Shown: piece by piece, positions 1 through 10,134 of the stretch
Position numbering within the stretch: the stretch's first letter is position 1
How the letters are laid out: every line of letters starts with the position of its first letter
Translations under genes and position numbers: made by a program
Notes under the pieces: model-generated
Seen by the model: only the letters and a program-made list of their open reading frames with translations
Database searches by the model: none
What the model was told of the DNA's origin: nothing
Assembly (NCBI RefSeq): GCF_027594865.1
Contig: NZ_CP089391.1
Location: 1,580,501 to 1,644,500, forward strand
Origin: Bradyrhizobium xenonodulans
Lineage (GTDB): Bacteria > Pseudomonadota > Alphaproteobacteria > Rhizobiales > Xanthobacteraceae
Direction: 5' to 3'
Length of the DNA: 64,000 nt

Positions 1-2232
1 CATCAGCTTGTCGAGCTTGCCCTTCTCGATGAAGGCTTTCGAGGTCAGCACGGTCTTGACCTGTGCAGCCTTCATGGCGGCGAGGACGTTGACCGGACCG
101 GCGGAGAAGTTGAGCATCGCCGGCACCCGGCCGATGCTTTGCAGCGCCATGAAGACGACGGCGACGCCCGCAGAGTTCGGCAGCAGCACGCCGACATTCT
201 CGCCGACGGAGGTTCCGGTCTCGAGCTTGCGGCTCAAGACCTGCGAGCCCAAGATCAGCTTGCGATAGGTCAGCTTGGTGCCGAGCGCGTCCTCGATGAT
301 GACCTTGCCGGTGTCGCGGTCGCGATAGGCGTGTCCGAGCGCTTCGAACAGCGAGTGATCGAGCATGGCGTTCTTCACCAGAGCGTCGATCATGACGTCC
401 TGGAGCGCGGCGCCGGCGGCATTGCGGCGCGCCTTGCCCTTCAGGGCCGGATCGATCGGTAGCTTGACCGGCGGCAGGATCGTGACCGTTACCCTGGGAA
501 ACCACGTGCGCTTGATCTGGCTAGAGTTGAGGTAACTGAGATGCGAGCGTTGCGCGCCTTCGATGCGGACCGGCACGACCACGGCGTCGGCCTTGTCTGC
601 GATCATCGCGGTGCCGTCATAGACCTTCATCAATGAGCCCGAGACGGTGATGCGTCCTTCCGGGAAGATGACGACAGGTTCGCCGGCGGCGACGAGCTTG
701 ATCAGGTCGCGCGCGGCCAGCGGCTTGGTCGGGTCCATGGTGTAGTGCTTGACCACGCGCAGGAACGGCTTGGCCCACCAGGCCTTGGCGATGCCGGTAT
801 CCACCGCGAAGCTCGCGTCGATCGGCAGCACGGCGTGCAGCAGCGGGCCGTCGATCAGGCTGACATGGTTGGGGGCGATCAGCATGCGCGTGCCCGGAGG
901 CGGCAGATTCTCGAGCCCGCGCACCTCGGTGCGGAACATTGCGCGGAACAGCAGCGCGCCGAAATCGCGCACGCCTTCCTTGCCCCATTTGGTCAGCACG
1001 AACCAGACCGCGCCGAAGCTGGCGAGACCGAGGCCGAAGAAGATCCAGCCGACATGAAGGCCAGCCGCCTGCAACAGCGCGACGAACAGCGAGCCGACCA
1101 CCATGAAGGCGGCCTGCAGCACGTTGCCGGCGGCGATGATGCGGGCGCGTTCGGACGCTGCCGACCAGGCCTGGACGGCGGCGAAAGAGGGAACGACGAA
1201 CAGGCCGCCGCCGAAGGCGAAGGCGACGAAGTCGACCAGCATGCGCAGGCCGGCGAACGACGTTGCGAAGTCGACCGCGGCGATGTCCTGGCCCTTGCTG
1301 GTCACAGCAATGGCCCAGGCGAGGTCGAGGCCGGCAAAGCCCATGATGATGGCGCCGATCGGCACCAGTGCGAGGTTCGGGCGAACGTGGCTCAGGCTGG
1401 CGGCGAACAGCGAACCGATGGCAATGCCGATCGCGAAGGTCGCAAGACACAGCGTCACCACGCCCTCGGTGCCCCCGACGACGTCCTTGACCAGCGCCGG
1501 CAGCAACGACAGCACGATGGCGCCGACCAGCCAGAACCAGGAGACGATCACGGTGCCGTCCCACAGACGGTGGTCGGCGTGCAACGTCTTGAGCAGGCCG
1601 AGCGTCGAGGTCCAGGGATTGGCATCGACGGGCAATTCGGGTGCGGAAGGCGTTGTTTGCGGGATGCGGGAGGCAAAGGCCCAGGACAGCAGGGCCAGCA
1701 CGACCACGGCCGATGCGACCCAGCCCATATGCGCGGAGCCGGCCACGAACTGGCCGCCGGCGACGGTGCCGAGCAGGATGGCCATGAAGGTCGCGCCTTC
1801 GACCAGCGCGTTGCCGGTCGCGAGCTCACCGAGCTCGAGCTGGTCCGGCAGCATGGAATATTTCACGGGTCCGAACAGAGCGGCGATGATGCCGAACAGC
1901 GCCAGCGCTGCGAACAGCAGCGGCACCGAGTGCAGGAAGAAGCCGGCGGCTGCAAACGCCGCGGCGAAGATCTCGGCGAATTTGAGCCGCCTTGCGACGA
2001 CGGATTTGACGTATTTGTCGGCGAGCTGGCCGCCGAGCCCGGACAGGATGAAATAGGGGAATATGAAGACGGCGCCTGCCACCGTCACCAGGGCATCGCC
2101 ATGGCCGGTCGCGGCGCTGTAAAGCAGGATGATGACGAGTGCGTTCTTGAGCACGTTGTCATTGAGCGCCGAGAAGAACTGCGCCCAGAACAGCGGCGCA
2201 AAGCGGCGTGACGACATCAAATCCTTGATCAT
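1..2232 (-). CDS. MFS / PlsC acyltransferase / acyl-ACP synthetase fusion, 3' end outside window
   Basis: The start codon is at 2232 (MIKDLMSSRRFAPLFWAQFF) and the frame is open to the left edge, so the C-terminus is missing. The first ~400 residues are a polytopic MFS-like transporter. A PlsC-type acyltransferase follows, with the NHVSLIDG catalytic motif near residue 450 and FPEGRITVSG further on. From about residue 650 an AMP-binding (acyl-ACP synthetase) domain begins. This order is known from Aas/LplT fusions, which flip lysophospholipid inward and re-acylate it at the inner membrane. Family role is established knowledge; exact substrate is inferred. It is divergent from the TetR region, with about 360 bases between it and the next small gene. 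Confidence 0.93.
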   Translation of the reverse strand, partial: MIKDLMSSRRFAPLFWAQFFSALNDNVLKNALVIILLYSAATGHGDALVTVAGAVFIFPYFILSGLGGQLADKYVKSVVARRLKFAEIFAAAFAAAGFFLHSVPLLFAALALFGIIAALFGPVKYSMLPDQLELGELATGNALVEGATFMAILLGTVAGGQFVAGSAHMGWVASAVVVLALLSWAFASRIPQTTPSAPELPVDANPWTSTLGLLKTLHADHRLWDGTVIVSWFWLVGAIVLSLLPALVKDVVGGTEGVVTLCLATFAIGIAIGSLFAASLSHVRPNLALVPIGAIIMGFAGLDLAWAIAVTSKGQDIAAVDFATSFAGLRMLVDFVAFAFGGGLFVVPSFAAVQAWSAASERARIIAAGNVLQAAFMVVGSLFVALLQAAGLHVGWIFFGLGLASFGAVWFVLTKWGKEGVRDFGALLFRAMFRTEVRGLENLPPPGTRMLIAPNHVSLIDGPLLHAVLPIDASFAVDTGIAKAWWAKPFLRVVKHYTMDPTKPLAARDLIKLVAAGEPVVIFPEGRITVSGSLMKVYDGTAMIADKADAVVVPVRIEGAQRSHLSYLNSSQIKRTWFPRVTVTILPPVKLPIDPALKGKARRNAAGAALQDVMIDALVKNAMLDHSLFEALGHAYRDRDTGKVIIEDALGTKLTYRKLILGSQVLSRKLETGTSVGENVGVLLPNSAGVAVVFMALQSIGRVPAMLNFSAGPVNVLAAMKAAQVKTVLTSKAFIEKGKLDKLM

Positions 2233-2593
2233 GACGAGTCCTGTTTTGGAAAGGCAGTCTGAGGTTGTTAAACTGTCGGTGAAACGTCACGACCGGAAGG
2301 GTATGGGGCGAACGATTGCACGATGACGACGGTCGCCGGCCTGCTCTGTCCCCTCGGTCCTTCCGATCTTGTTGGTCTCCAAGTGGTCTCGTTAGGTTCG
2401 CAAATATCTGGTCGTGGCCGCGGTTCGGGCGGAAGTGCCGCGCCTATCGGGATATCGCCCCGGGCGGTGAGGAAAAGCTGAACCGCATTACCGAAGGTCG
2501 CGGGATCGGCTGCGTATGTCGGGACATGGTAATTCCTTCCTTGCAACCGGATCTTGCATTCGAGCCGACCGGAACGTGCCGGCTGCGCCCGCC
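2233..2593. other. intergenic stretch, no supported gene
   Basis: The 361 bases lie between the start of the acyltransferase fusion and the end of a small minus-strand gene. A minus-strand open frame covers 2268-2546 but has biased, arginine/proline-rich composition and no recognisable domain. The segment must hold the promoter of the 2232 gene. I see no strong hairpin. Confidence 0.5.
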
Positions 2594-2860
2594 TCAGGTG
2601 AGATGGGCCAGGTGGCGAAAGGGCGAGAGGCGGCGGAGCAGGCTGAACCGGCGGCCTTCGTGACGGCTACGGGCACGGTTGGCCCGCCACATCCGGAAGG
2701 TCGCGCGGCGTTCGGCGAGCACGCCGGCAATGTCGCAGGCATTTGCGATGCGATCGACCGGGCGCATGACGAACCGCAGCAGGGCGCGGCCAAATCCACT
2801 CACGAGGGCTGTAGCGTCGTCGACGAAAGTGGTGGCGATATCAACAGCAAGGGTTTGCAT
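2594..2860 (-). CDS. small basic protein divergent from TetR
   Basis: The frame encodes 88 residues starting MQTLAVDIATTFVDDATALV. Its start at 2860 has a GGAG Shine-Dalgarno eight bases upstream. The N-terminal half could form an amphipathic helix and the C-terminal half is very rich in Arg and His. I do not recognise a family. It lies head to head with a TetR gene and shares a 50-base control region holding two copies of a 13-bp palindrome, so it is the likely regulatory target of that TetR. That role is inferred only from position and the operator. Confidence 0.6.
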   Translation of the reverse strand: MQTLAVDIATTFVDDATALVSGFGRALLRFVMRPVDRIANACDIAGVLAERRATFRMWRANRARSRHEGRRFSLLRRLSPFRHLAHLT

Positions 2861-2882
2861 TTTGCAGGTCTCCGGGTTAAGT

Positions 2883-2925
2883 TGAACAATGTTCACGTTG
2901 GTAGCTTTAAAATGAACAATGTTCA
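2883..2925. promoter_or_regulatory. twin palindromic operator between TetR and its divergent gene
   Basis: Two identical copies of TGAACAATGTTCA (5-bp inverted arms around AAT) occupy 2883-2895 and 2913-2925. Their centres are 30 bp apart, close to three helical turns. The right copy overlaps the first codons of the TetR gene and the left copy lies 23 bases upstream of the divergent gene. This is the expected layout for an autoregulating TetR dimer repressing both promoters. The palindromes are seen directly; the binding protein is inferred. Confidence 0.75.
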
Positions 2926-3532
2926 AGAAGAATCGTTGCGGGACCAGAAAAAAAATCGGCGGCGCCTCCAGATCCTGGAGATCGCGCGCGGCATTATCGC
3001 AACTAAGGGTTTGAGATCGTTGAAGGTTCGAGATGTCGCGGAGGCTGCCGGCTGCTCGGTCGGCAGTGTCTATAATGAGTTCGGCGACTTCGACGGGGTG
3101 ATCCTGACGGTCAATCGGGAGACGGTTCAGGCACTGACGGTGCAGCTTGGTCGGGTTCCGGCCGAGGATCCCGTTCGCCAGCTCTATGGGCTGGCTGCGA
3201 CCTATCTCGACTTCTTCGCCGCGAACGCCAATCTGCTGCGCTCGCTGTTCGAGCACCGGATGGAGGACGACCGTCCTTATCCCGACGACATCCTTCAGAT
3301 GGTGATGAACGCCTTCGCGCTGATGCATCCACCCCTGGTACGGCTGCTCCCGGACGCGGATGACGTGAAGATCGCGCTGCTGTCACGTACCCTGTTTTCT
3401 GCCGTGCATGGGATCATCTCGCTCGGCCTCGAGGAGCGCATGGTCGCCGTGCCACCCCAGATGCTGCGCCAGCAGGTGGAGCAGTTCGTCGACGTGCATC
3501 TCGCGGGTCTTGGGATCGTGCCGGTGCGGTAA
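2912..3532 (+). CDS. TetR/AcrR family transcriptional regulator
   Basis: The product has 206 residues. An N-terminal helix-turn-helix spans roughly residues 15-60 (RRLQILEIARGIIATKG, then VRDVAEAAGCSVGSVYNEFG), which is the TetR signature. The C-terminal all-helical ligand domain is unassigned. The ATG at 2912 is used here, but one operator copy overlaps it and no clear Shine-Dalgarno precedes it, so a leaderless transcript or a TTG start near 2939 are alternatives. The gene converges with the diguanylate cyclase gene, with only 13 bases between the stops. Confidence 0.9.
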   Translation: MNNVQEESLRDQKKNRRRLQILEIARGIIATKGLRSLKVRDVAEAAGCSVGSVYNEFGDFDGVILTVNRETVQALTVQLGRVPAEDPVRQLYGLAATYLDFFAANANLLRSLFEHRMEDDRPYPDDILQMVMNAFALMHPPLVRLLPDADDVKIALLSRTLFSAVHGIISLGLEERMVAVPPQMLRQQVEQFVDVHLAGLGIVPVR

Positions 3533-3545
3533 AGCGCGGGCGCTC

Positions 3546-4853
3546 CTATGCGCGCGCGGCTTCGCGCGGCCTGGCCGCGACGACGACGACGTCCGGTCTG
3601 CCGTTGTCGACCTGAACGCGGTTGCGTCCCTTGTCCTTGGCGCGATAGCAGGCTGCGTCCGCACGCCGCATCGCGTCCTCGAGCGTGGTCCTGCCGTCTG
3701 CGATGCAGGCAACGCCGATGCTGGCGGTCACCGCAAAGCAACGATCGTCCCAGACGAAGTTGAACAGTTCGAGCGACCGTCGCAACCGTTCGGCGATATC
3801 GACGGCTTTCGAGGGCGGGCACTGCGGCAGGATCAGGCAGAATTCGTCGCCGCCGAGCCGGGTGACGAGGTCATGCGGTCGCCGGTCCTGCTGCAACAGC
3901 TGCGCGATCTGACAGAGCAGGCGGTCGCCTGCGAGATGGCCGCACGTGTCGTTGACGCTCTTGAACTGGTCGAGGTCGAGCAAGATCAGGCTCACTGCAC
4001 CGCCTGCGGCGCTGTCCAACTCGCGTTGCAGGCGCGCTTCGAAGGCACGCCGGTTTGCAAGGCCAGTCAACCAGTCGTGCGACGCCTGGTACGCCAGGCG
4101 CTCCTTCTCGGCATGCAGCGCATCCTCGAACGCCTGTCGTTGCAGCACCAGTCGTCGCGTGTGCCAGATCAGGAGCAGGATCAGTGTCACGGCGGTGACG
4201 ATGTTGATGCTGGTCAGCGTCAGCTTGATGGCGCGAGAGCCCTCGCCGAGGACGGTCGAGAACCGCTCGGCATGTCCCGTGAACTGCCCGTTCAGCTCCG
4301 ACAGTCGCGTCGACAGGAATTGCAGGCGAGCGCTGTCCCGAATAGGACCGCTCTTCAGCTCATCGCGAATGACTTCGCCGAAGACGCTGAGCTCGAGCAG
4401 CATGGGATCGGTGGCTGCCCACTCCCGGATCGCCTCGCGGAGGAAGCTGACCTGGTTGAAGTGGCGGAACAGCCAGATCAATCCCGGGACGTCATCGGGA
4501 TGGTTGCCGCCTTGCAGGAAGCCGATGCGAGCGGTCTCGATGTCGATCGGATCGCGTTCGAGCGCCCATCTCGCATATTCGTCGCCGATGGGGACGGCGA
4601 GCGAGGTCTGGTATTGCGCGAACTGGCTCGCTTCGCCCGAATGCAGATGGAGATTGAGGAAATAAACGGCATTCTTCTGCGAGCGCGACCACATCGCCTC
4701 GCCCGCGACATAGGCTCGGACCGAGGACATCACTTCGAGGCTGAATCCCGCGATCGCCGCTTGCAGCAGGACGACCATCACGAAAGGCGAGACGAGCTTG
4801 ATGACGTGAAGGAAGTTGCGTCCCTTCGTCAACGTTGCGGTTCTGCGAAACAC
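3546..4853 (-). CDS. membrane-anchored GGDEF diguanylate cyclase
   Basis: A GTG at 4853, preceded by GGGGA at good spacing, starts a 435-residue protein. Transmembrane helices near residues 20-40 and 215-235 flank a periplasmic sensor domain of about 175 residues that I do not recognise. A short coiled linker leads to a GGDEF domain with DLDQFKSVND and an intact RLGGDEF active site, so it should make cyclic di-GMP from GTP at the inner membrane. The product-binding RxxD I-site is not evident at the usual place before GGDEF. It is a single gene, with about 250 bases of non-coding DNA upstream towards pncB. Confidence 0.92.
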   Translation of the reverse strand: MFRRTATLTKGRNFLHVIKLVSPFVMVVLLQAAIAGFSLEVMSSVRAYVAGEAMWSRSQKNAVYFLNLHLHSGEASQFAQYQTSLAVPIGDEYARWALERDPIDIETARIGFLQGGNHPDDVPGLIWLFRHFNQVSFLREAIREWAATDPMLLELSVFGEVIRDELKSGPIRDSARLQFLSTRLSELNGQFTGHAERFSTVLGEGSRAIKLTLTSINIVTAVTLILLLIWHTRRLVLQRQAFEDALHAEKERLAYQASHDWLTGLANRRAFEARLQRELDSAAGGAVSLILLDLDQFKSVNDTCGHLAGDRLLCQIAQLLQQDRRPHDLVTRLGGDEFCLILPQCPPSKAVDIAERLRRSLELFNFVWDDRCFAVTASIGVACIADGRTTLEDAMRRADAACYRAKDKGRNRVQVDNGRPDVVVVAARPREAARA

Positions 4854-5100
4854 TTTGCGTTCCCCAAGTCGCTCAACGACCCCCAGCGGAGCGTTCCGCT
4901 CATAACTCGGATTGAGCGTGAACGCTGCTTAACTCGACCTCAAAATGCAGGGAGACTGCGTCGCAGGGTGAAAGCGTTGTGAAGCGGATGCCCGCAGATC
5001 GTTGCAAATGCCGTCGAATCGGAACTGACGCGCTATCCGCGAATCGATGTCTCGAATTCGTGCTGCGCGGTTTACCCGATTAAGAGAAATCGGCTGCCCG

Positions 5101-6405
5101 CTAGACCAGCACCGGCTTGCGGACGCGGCCGGCGTCGCCGAACACGCGCAAATAACGCTCGATCTCCGAGGCAAGACCGGTCGCTTTCTCCGGATTGTCG
5201 GAGAGCTTGACGGCCGGATGTCCGTCGACCGACGACACCTTGCAGACCAGCGAGATCGGATCGAGATTGAGCGAGCCGTCCGGCGTACAGCCGACGAAAT
5301 CATTGGTGAGGTTGGTGCCCCAGCCGAAGGAGAGTCGCACCCGGCCGGTGAAGTGGTGATACGTCTCCTCGATCGAGCCGACGTCCATCGCGTCGGAGAA
5401 CACGAGCAGCTTGTCCTTGGGGTTGCGCCCCTTCTTCTGCCACCAGGCGACGATCTCCTCGCCGGCCTGCACCGGCGGCGCGCTGTCGGGGCGGAAGCCC
5501 GTCCAGTCGGCGACCCATTCCGGCGCATCGCGCAGGAATGCCTTGGTACCGAAGGCGTCGGGTAGCGCGATCAGGAGGTTACCGCCATAGGTCTGGCGCC
5601 ACTGGTCGAGGATGCGATAGGGCGCCCAGCGCAATTCCTCGTCGTCCCTGGCGAGCGCAGCCGCGACCATCGGCAGCTCATGCGCATTGGTGCCGATGGC
5701 TTCGAGGTCGTTGTCCATCGCGAGCAGCACGTTGGAGGTGCCGATGAAGGACGGGCCCAGGCCTTCCTTCACGGCCTCGACGCACCAGCGCTGCCACAGG
5801 AAGCCGTGGCGGCGGCGCGTGCCGAAGTCGGAGAGCCGTAAATTCTCGAGCTGGCGCAGCCGCTCCACCTTGGTCCACAGCTTGGCCTTGGCGCGGGCAT
5901 AGAGCACGTCGAGCTCGAAGCGGCCGCGGCCCTTCATCGCGGCGCGCGAGCGCAATTCGTTGAGAATGGCGAGCGCCGGAATCTCCCACATCGTGGTGTG
6001 CGTCCAGGGACCGTGGAAATGCAGCTCGTATTGGCCTTCGACCTTGCGCAGCTCGTATTCGGGCAGGCGGAATTCGGCCAGCCAGCGGATGAAATCCGCC
6101 GAGAACATATGCGTCTTGCCGTAGAAGGTGTTACCGGCCAGCCAGATCAGCTCCTTCTTGCCGAAGCGGATGGTGCGAGCGTGGTCGAGCTGGGCGCGCA
6201 GCTCGCCCTCGTCGATGATCTCGGCGAGCCGCACATGGCGCGAGCGGTTGATGACCGAGAAGGTCACCTGTTGATTCGGGTAATCCTCCCGAATCATCTG
6301 CAACATCAATAGCTTGTAGAAGTCGGTATCCAGCAGGCTGCGGATGATGGGATCCAGCCGCCAGCTGTGATTGTAGGTCCGGCTCGCAATATCGGTCACT
6401 GTCAT
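5101..6405 (-). CDS. pncB: nicotinate phosphoribosyltransferase
   Basis: The 434-residue product matches PncB throughout: [13 protein letters not shown] near residues 26-38, FYGKTHMFS, and [10 protein letters not shown] around residue 240. The last holds the histidine that is phosphorylated in characterised PncB enzymes. PncB condenses nicotinate with PRPP, with ATP hydrolysis, to give nicotinate mononucleotide in NAD salvage (family knowledge). The length is normal. The gene stands alone, with its own short upstream region and a DXD glycosyltransferase gene 90 bases upstream on the same strand. Confidence 0.96.
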   Translation of the reverse strand: MTVTDIASRTYNHSWRLDPIIRSLLDTDFYKLLMLQMIREDYPNQQVTFSVINRSRHVRLAEIIDEGELRAQLDHARTIRFGKKELIWLAGNTFYGKTHMFSADFIRWLAEFRLPEYELRKVEGQYELHFHGPWTHTTMWEIPALAILNELRSRAAMKGRGRFELDVLYARAKAKLWTKVERLRQLENLRLSDFGTRRRHGFLWQRWCVEAVKEGLGPSFIGTSNVLLAMDNDLEAIGTNAHELPMVAAALARDDEELRWAPYRILDQWRQTYGGNLLIALPDAFGTKAFLRDAPEWVADWTGFRPDSAPPVQAGEEIVAWWQKKGRNPKDKLLVFSDAMDVGSIEETYHHFTGRVRLSFGWGTNLTNDFVGCTPDGSLNLDPISLVCKVSSVDGHPAVKLSDNPEKATGLASEIERYLRVFGDAGRVRKPVLV

Positions 6406-6495
6406 GCAGGGATTTTAGCGTGATGGCCCTCGCGCAACCAGTGGGTTTCGGGAGGGGCAGGCCACCGCCGGGCACCGGGCATGGGGCGGGTCACG

Positions 6496-7422
6496 TCAGG
6501 GGCGGTAAAACAATTCCTTGGTCCGGCGCAGCGGCGCCGTCAGTCTCCAGGAGGTGGAGCTTCGGACCGCTGCCAGTTGCGCCCGCGCGTCGTCCCTTTC
6601 CACCAAAAATCCCTGCCGTTCGGCGGCAACGGACTGAAGCGCCGTCAGAGCCGAATCGCGCTCCGCCGTGACCCAGTCGCGCATCACCGCGTCTTCCCGC
6701 CACAGGCTGAACTGGCGGGCGAACGCCTGGCGCAAAGGCGCGTCCAGCCGTTCGCGCAAAGGCGCGGTCATGGCATCCGCCTCGACCATCTTGAGCCGTG
6801 TCGATGGATTGCCGATCCCGGCATAGTGATGAACGATCGGGTCGGGGACGGTGGCGAGGCCGGGTATCGAATTCCAGGCAGTGTCGAGACGCGCGATACC
6901 GGATCGGTTCGGCTCGTCGGGACGATCGGGTCCGAGCCCCACGCATTCATCGTGACCGAGAAGGTGGAGAATGGTGGCTTGGTCGAACCAGGGATGCGGG
7001 AATTCGTCGGCCTCCCAGACTCGCCTGAAAAATTCGCGCGACCAGTCGCGCACGCGGATCAGCATGACGCCCGAATTGTAATGCGGAACGAAATCCGCGG
7101 CCAGGATCTGGGCTGTATCCGGACCGTGCCAGGCCATATGCAGATGAGCGTCGTCGACTGCCACTGTCCTGACATCGACGTCGTTGCGAAGCACGATGGC
7201 GTCGACGTCCATCCAGAGCACGAAGTCGAAATTGTCTTCAAGCGCGGCCCGGATCACTTCGATCTTCAGCCATCCGCGCGGACGTTTCCAATTGTCTCCA
7301 TGAATGACGCGCTTTTCATAGCCATGCGCCTCGGCGAATGCCAGCATGCGGGGAACGGTGAGGGCGGCGAGCGGCTGCTGAACGGAGTCGTAGGCAGTCA
7401 GAAGGCACACGCTTGGCCGCAT
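6496..7422 (-). CDS. DXD glycosyltransferase (GT34/GMA12-like)
   Basis: The product has 308 residues. The N-terminal part is a GT-A fold with the metal-binding WMDVDAIV motif near residues 68-75, an HYNSGVMLI acceptor-side segment, and HPWFDQATI, as in galactosyl-transferase GMA12/MNN10 relatives. The C-terminus is a coiled region ending in STSWRLTAPLR, a tail common in bacterial polysaccharide glycosyltransferases. Donor sugar and acceptor cannot be read from the sequence. It is not adjacent to other polysaccharide genes; the exopolysaccharide locus starts 35 kb away. Confidence 0.85.
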   Translation of the reverse strand: MRPSVCLLTAYDSVQQPLAALTVPRMLAFAEAHGYEKRVIHGDNWKRPRGWLKIEVIRAALEDNFDFVLWMDVDAIVLRNDVDVRTVAVDDAHLHMAWHGPDTAQILAADFVPHYNSGVMLIRVRDWSREFFRRVWEADEFPHPWFDQATILHLLGHDECVGLGPDRPDEPNRSGIARLDTAWNSIPGLATVPDPIVHHYAGIGNPSTRLKMVEADAMTAPLRERLDAPLRQAFARQFSLWREDAVMRDWVTAERDSALTALQSVAAERQGFLVERDDARAQLAAVRSSTSWRLTAPLRRTKELFYRP

Positions 7423-7669
7423 GAAAATTCTCCGGACGCCCGTCCTGGCGTTCTATCGATCGTGTGATCAGAGCCCGCTCGCAGGAGCGGCTCAAGGATC
7501 GCGTGATCTGGCGACTTCGTGCCCCTACATCGCGTCGAACGGCCTAGTGAGCGGAATCTTGGCGCGAAATCGCGGGCCTCGCATCAACCGTTCGGTTGAG
7601 CTCGGTCGGCCACCGCGTTTGATCATCATTTCCGGATTCGGATGTGGCCGATCGGACGCAACCGGTTGG

Positions 7670-8590
7670 TCATCCTCCCGCGGCCGTCGCCGCCACGGTT
7701 TCGAGCTGGTTTCTGAGCCAGCGATGAGCCGGGTCTTTCTGGTAGCGCTGGTGCCAGACCATGAACATCGGCAGCTCGGCCAGTGCGCGCGTGCGCGAGG
7801 CCAGCGGTATTCGCGTTTGCGCGAAACTGCGCATCACGCCGGACGCAAGCAGGCTCGGCATGCTCGCCAGCATTTGCGAGCCGCGCAGGAAGGACGGCAC
7901 GCCGGAAAAGCTCGGCACCGAGATGGCGATGTCACGATGGAAGCCGTTGGCTGCCAACCGGCGGTCGAAGTCGAGCCGCTCATTGTCGGTGTAGACCACG
8001 GTGATGTGGCGCGCCGCGAGATAGGCGCTGCGGCCGGCGGGAGCGGTGCGCGCCTTGGGATCGTAGTAGCAGACGTAGTGATCGCTCAGCAGGCGCTTCT
8101 GCACGATGTCGACGCCGGACGGCGGTAGCGGCGTGATCAGGAGATCGCAGCGGTTCTCGCGCAGCATCGCGGGCGAGGGCGACTGTGAGGGGATCACCCG
8201 CAGGTTCAGGCTCCTCACTTGCCCTGTGACGTGATCGAAGAACCGCGGCAGCAGCAAATCGCGCTGGAAATCATTGGCGGCAATCGTCAGCGACAGCTGG
8301 GCCTGCGTCGGCTCGAAGGTGACGCCGCCGGCAAAGCTGCGCATCTCGTCGATCAGCGCGCGCGCCTTCGCCGCCAGTGCCTGGGCATGCGCGGTGGCGA
8401 CGATGCCGCGGCCGGATTTGGCAAACAGCGGATCGCCCGCGATCCGCCGCAGCTTGTTCAATCCGTGGCTGACCGCCGATTGCGTCAGGCCGAGCCGCGT
8501 CGCCGCCGCGGTGACGGAGCCTTCCTCCAGCACGGCGAGGAACAGCTCGAGGGCGTGGCCGTCGAGGGCCAAATGATCGATTTCCTTCAT
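7670..8590 (-). CDS. LysR-family regulator, probably of pcaHG
   Basis: The N-terminal winged helix-turn-helix (LELFLAVLEEGSVTAAATRL then LTQSAVSHGLNKLRR) defines a LysR regulator; the rest is the substrate-binding-like effector domain. I use the ATG at 8590, because an upstream in-frame ATG at 8638 would run through the operator-like palindrome. The protein is then 306 residues, a normal length. It is divergent from pcaH with 101 bases between them, the classic LysR arrangement. The position makes it a PcaQ-type activator responding to a protocatechuate-pathway intermediate; effector identity is inferred. Confidence 0.9.
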   Translation of the reverse strand: MKEIDHLALDGHALELFLAVLEEGSVTAAATRLGLTQSAVSHGLNKLRRIAGDPLFAKSGRGIVATAHAQALAAKARALIDEMRSFAGGVTFEPTQAQLSLTIAANDFQRDLLLPRFFDHVTGQVRSLNLRVIPSQSPSPAMLRENRCDLLITPLPPSGVDIVQKRLLSDHYVCYYDPKARTAPAGRSAYLAARHITVVYTDNERLDFDRRLAANGFHRDIAISVPSFSGVPSFLRGSQMLASMPSLLASGVMRSFAQTRIPLASRTRALAELPMFMVWHQRYQKDPAHRWLRNQLETVAATAAGG

Positions 8591-8609
8591 GCAATTGATT
8601 ATAATCCAT

Positions 8610-8632
8610 CTATTTATCTTGAGGATAGATAG
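8610..8632. promoter_or_regulatory. candidate LysR operator between the regulator gene and pcaH
   Basis: An interrupted palindrome, CTATTTATC-TTGAG-GATAGATAG with one mismatch per arm, sits in the centre of the divergent intergenic region. It has the ATC...GAT dyad typical of LysR-type binding sites and lies about 60 bases upstream of the pcaH start. Confidence 0.55.
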
Positions 8633-8640
8633 TTCCATGA

Positions 8641-9480
<840 letters not shown>

Positions 9481-9483
9481 GCA

Positions 9484-10110
9484 ATGCCGCAGCCGCTCAA
9501 CTATCTCAAGGAAACCGCCTCGCAGACCGCCGGTCCCTACGTTCATATCGGCTTGATCCCGGCCATGGCCGGCTTCGACATCTTCGAGAAGAATTTTTCC
9601 AACGTGCTGGTGACGCCGAACACGCAAGGCGAACGCATCGTGCTGGAAGGCAAGGTGCTCGACGGCAGCGGCTCGCCGCTGCGCGACGTGCTGCTCGAGA
9701 TCTGGCAGGCCAATGCGGCCGGCCGCTACAACCATCCGGCCGACCGCTCGGCTGGCGCGCCGGACCAGGATTTCCGCGGCTGGGGCCGTGGGGGTTCGGA
9801 TTTCGACAGCGGCCTCGTCACCTTCGAGACCATCAAGCCAGGCGCCATCATCGACAAGATGGGGCGCAAATGCGCGCCGCACGTCAATGTCTGGATCGTC
9901 GCGCGCGGCATCAATATCGGCCTCAACACGCGGCTTTACTTTTCTGATGAAGAGGCTGCGAACGCCGCCGACCCGGTGCTCAACCTGATTGAACAGTCGG
10001 CCCGGCGCGCAACGCTGATCGCAAAGCGCACCGAGCGCGCCGGCAAGGTCGTTTACTCCTTCACGATCAATTTGCAGGGGCCGGAAGAGACGGTGTTCTT
10101 CGATGTGTGA
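9484..10110 (+). CDS. pcaG: protocatechuate 3,4-dioxygenase alpha subunit
   Basis: The product has 208 residues, a normal length. It shares the intradiol dioxygenase fold of PcaH (LLEIWQANAAGRYNHP, DFRGWGRG) but lacks the PAHIH iron ligands, having CAPHVNVWIVARG at that place, as expected for the alpha subunit that shapes the active-site pocket. It lies three bases after pcaH and converges with the NYN-domain gene, 24 bases apart. Confidence 0.96.
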   Translation: MPQPLNYLKETASQTAGPYVHIGLIPAMAGFDIFEKNFSNVLVTPNTQGERIVLEGKVLDGSGSPLRDVLLEIWQANAAGRYNHPADRSAGAPDQDFRGWGRGGSDFDSGLVTFETIKPGAIIDKMGRKCAPHVNVWIVARGINIGLNTRLYFSDEEAANAADPVLNLIEQSARRATLIAKRTERAGKVVYSFTINLQGPEETVFFDV

Positions 10111-10134
10111 GGGGTCGGCGGCCGTCCCGCTGGA

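Noticed and set aside
745..2211. Long plus-strand open frame (488 codons) opposite the acyltransferase fusion
   Set aside because: It is antisense to a gene with clear MFS and PlsC motifs; its product is rich in Arg, Gly, Glu and His without any domain, typical of a shadow frame in GC-rich DNA.
2268..2546. Minus-strand frame of 92 codons between the acyltransferase and the small TetR-linked gene
   Set aside because: Proline/arginine-rich without domain; a better Shine-Dalgarno points to a different frame that stops after 27 codons.
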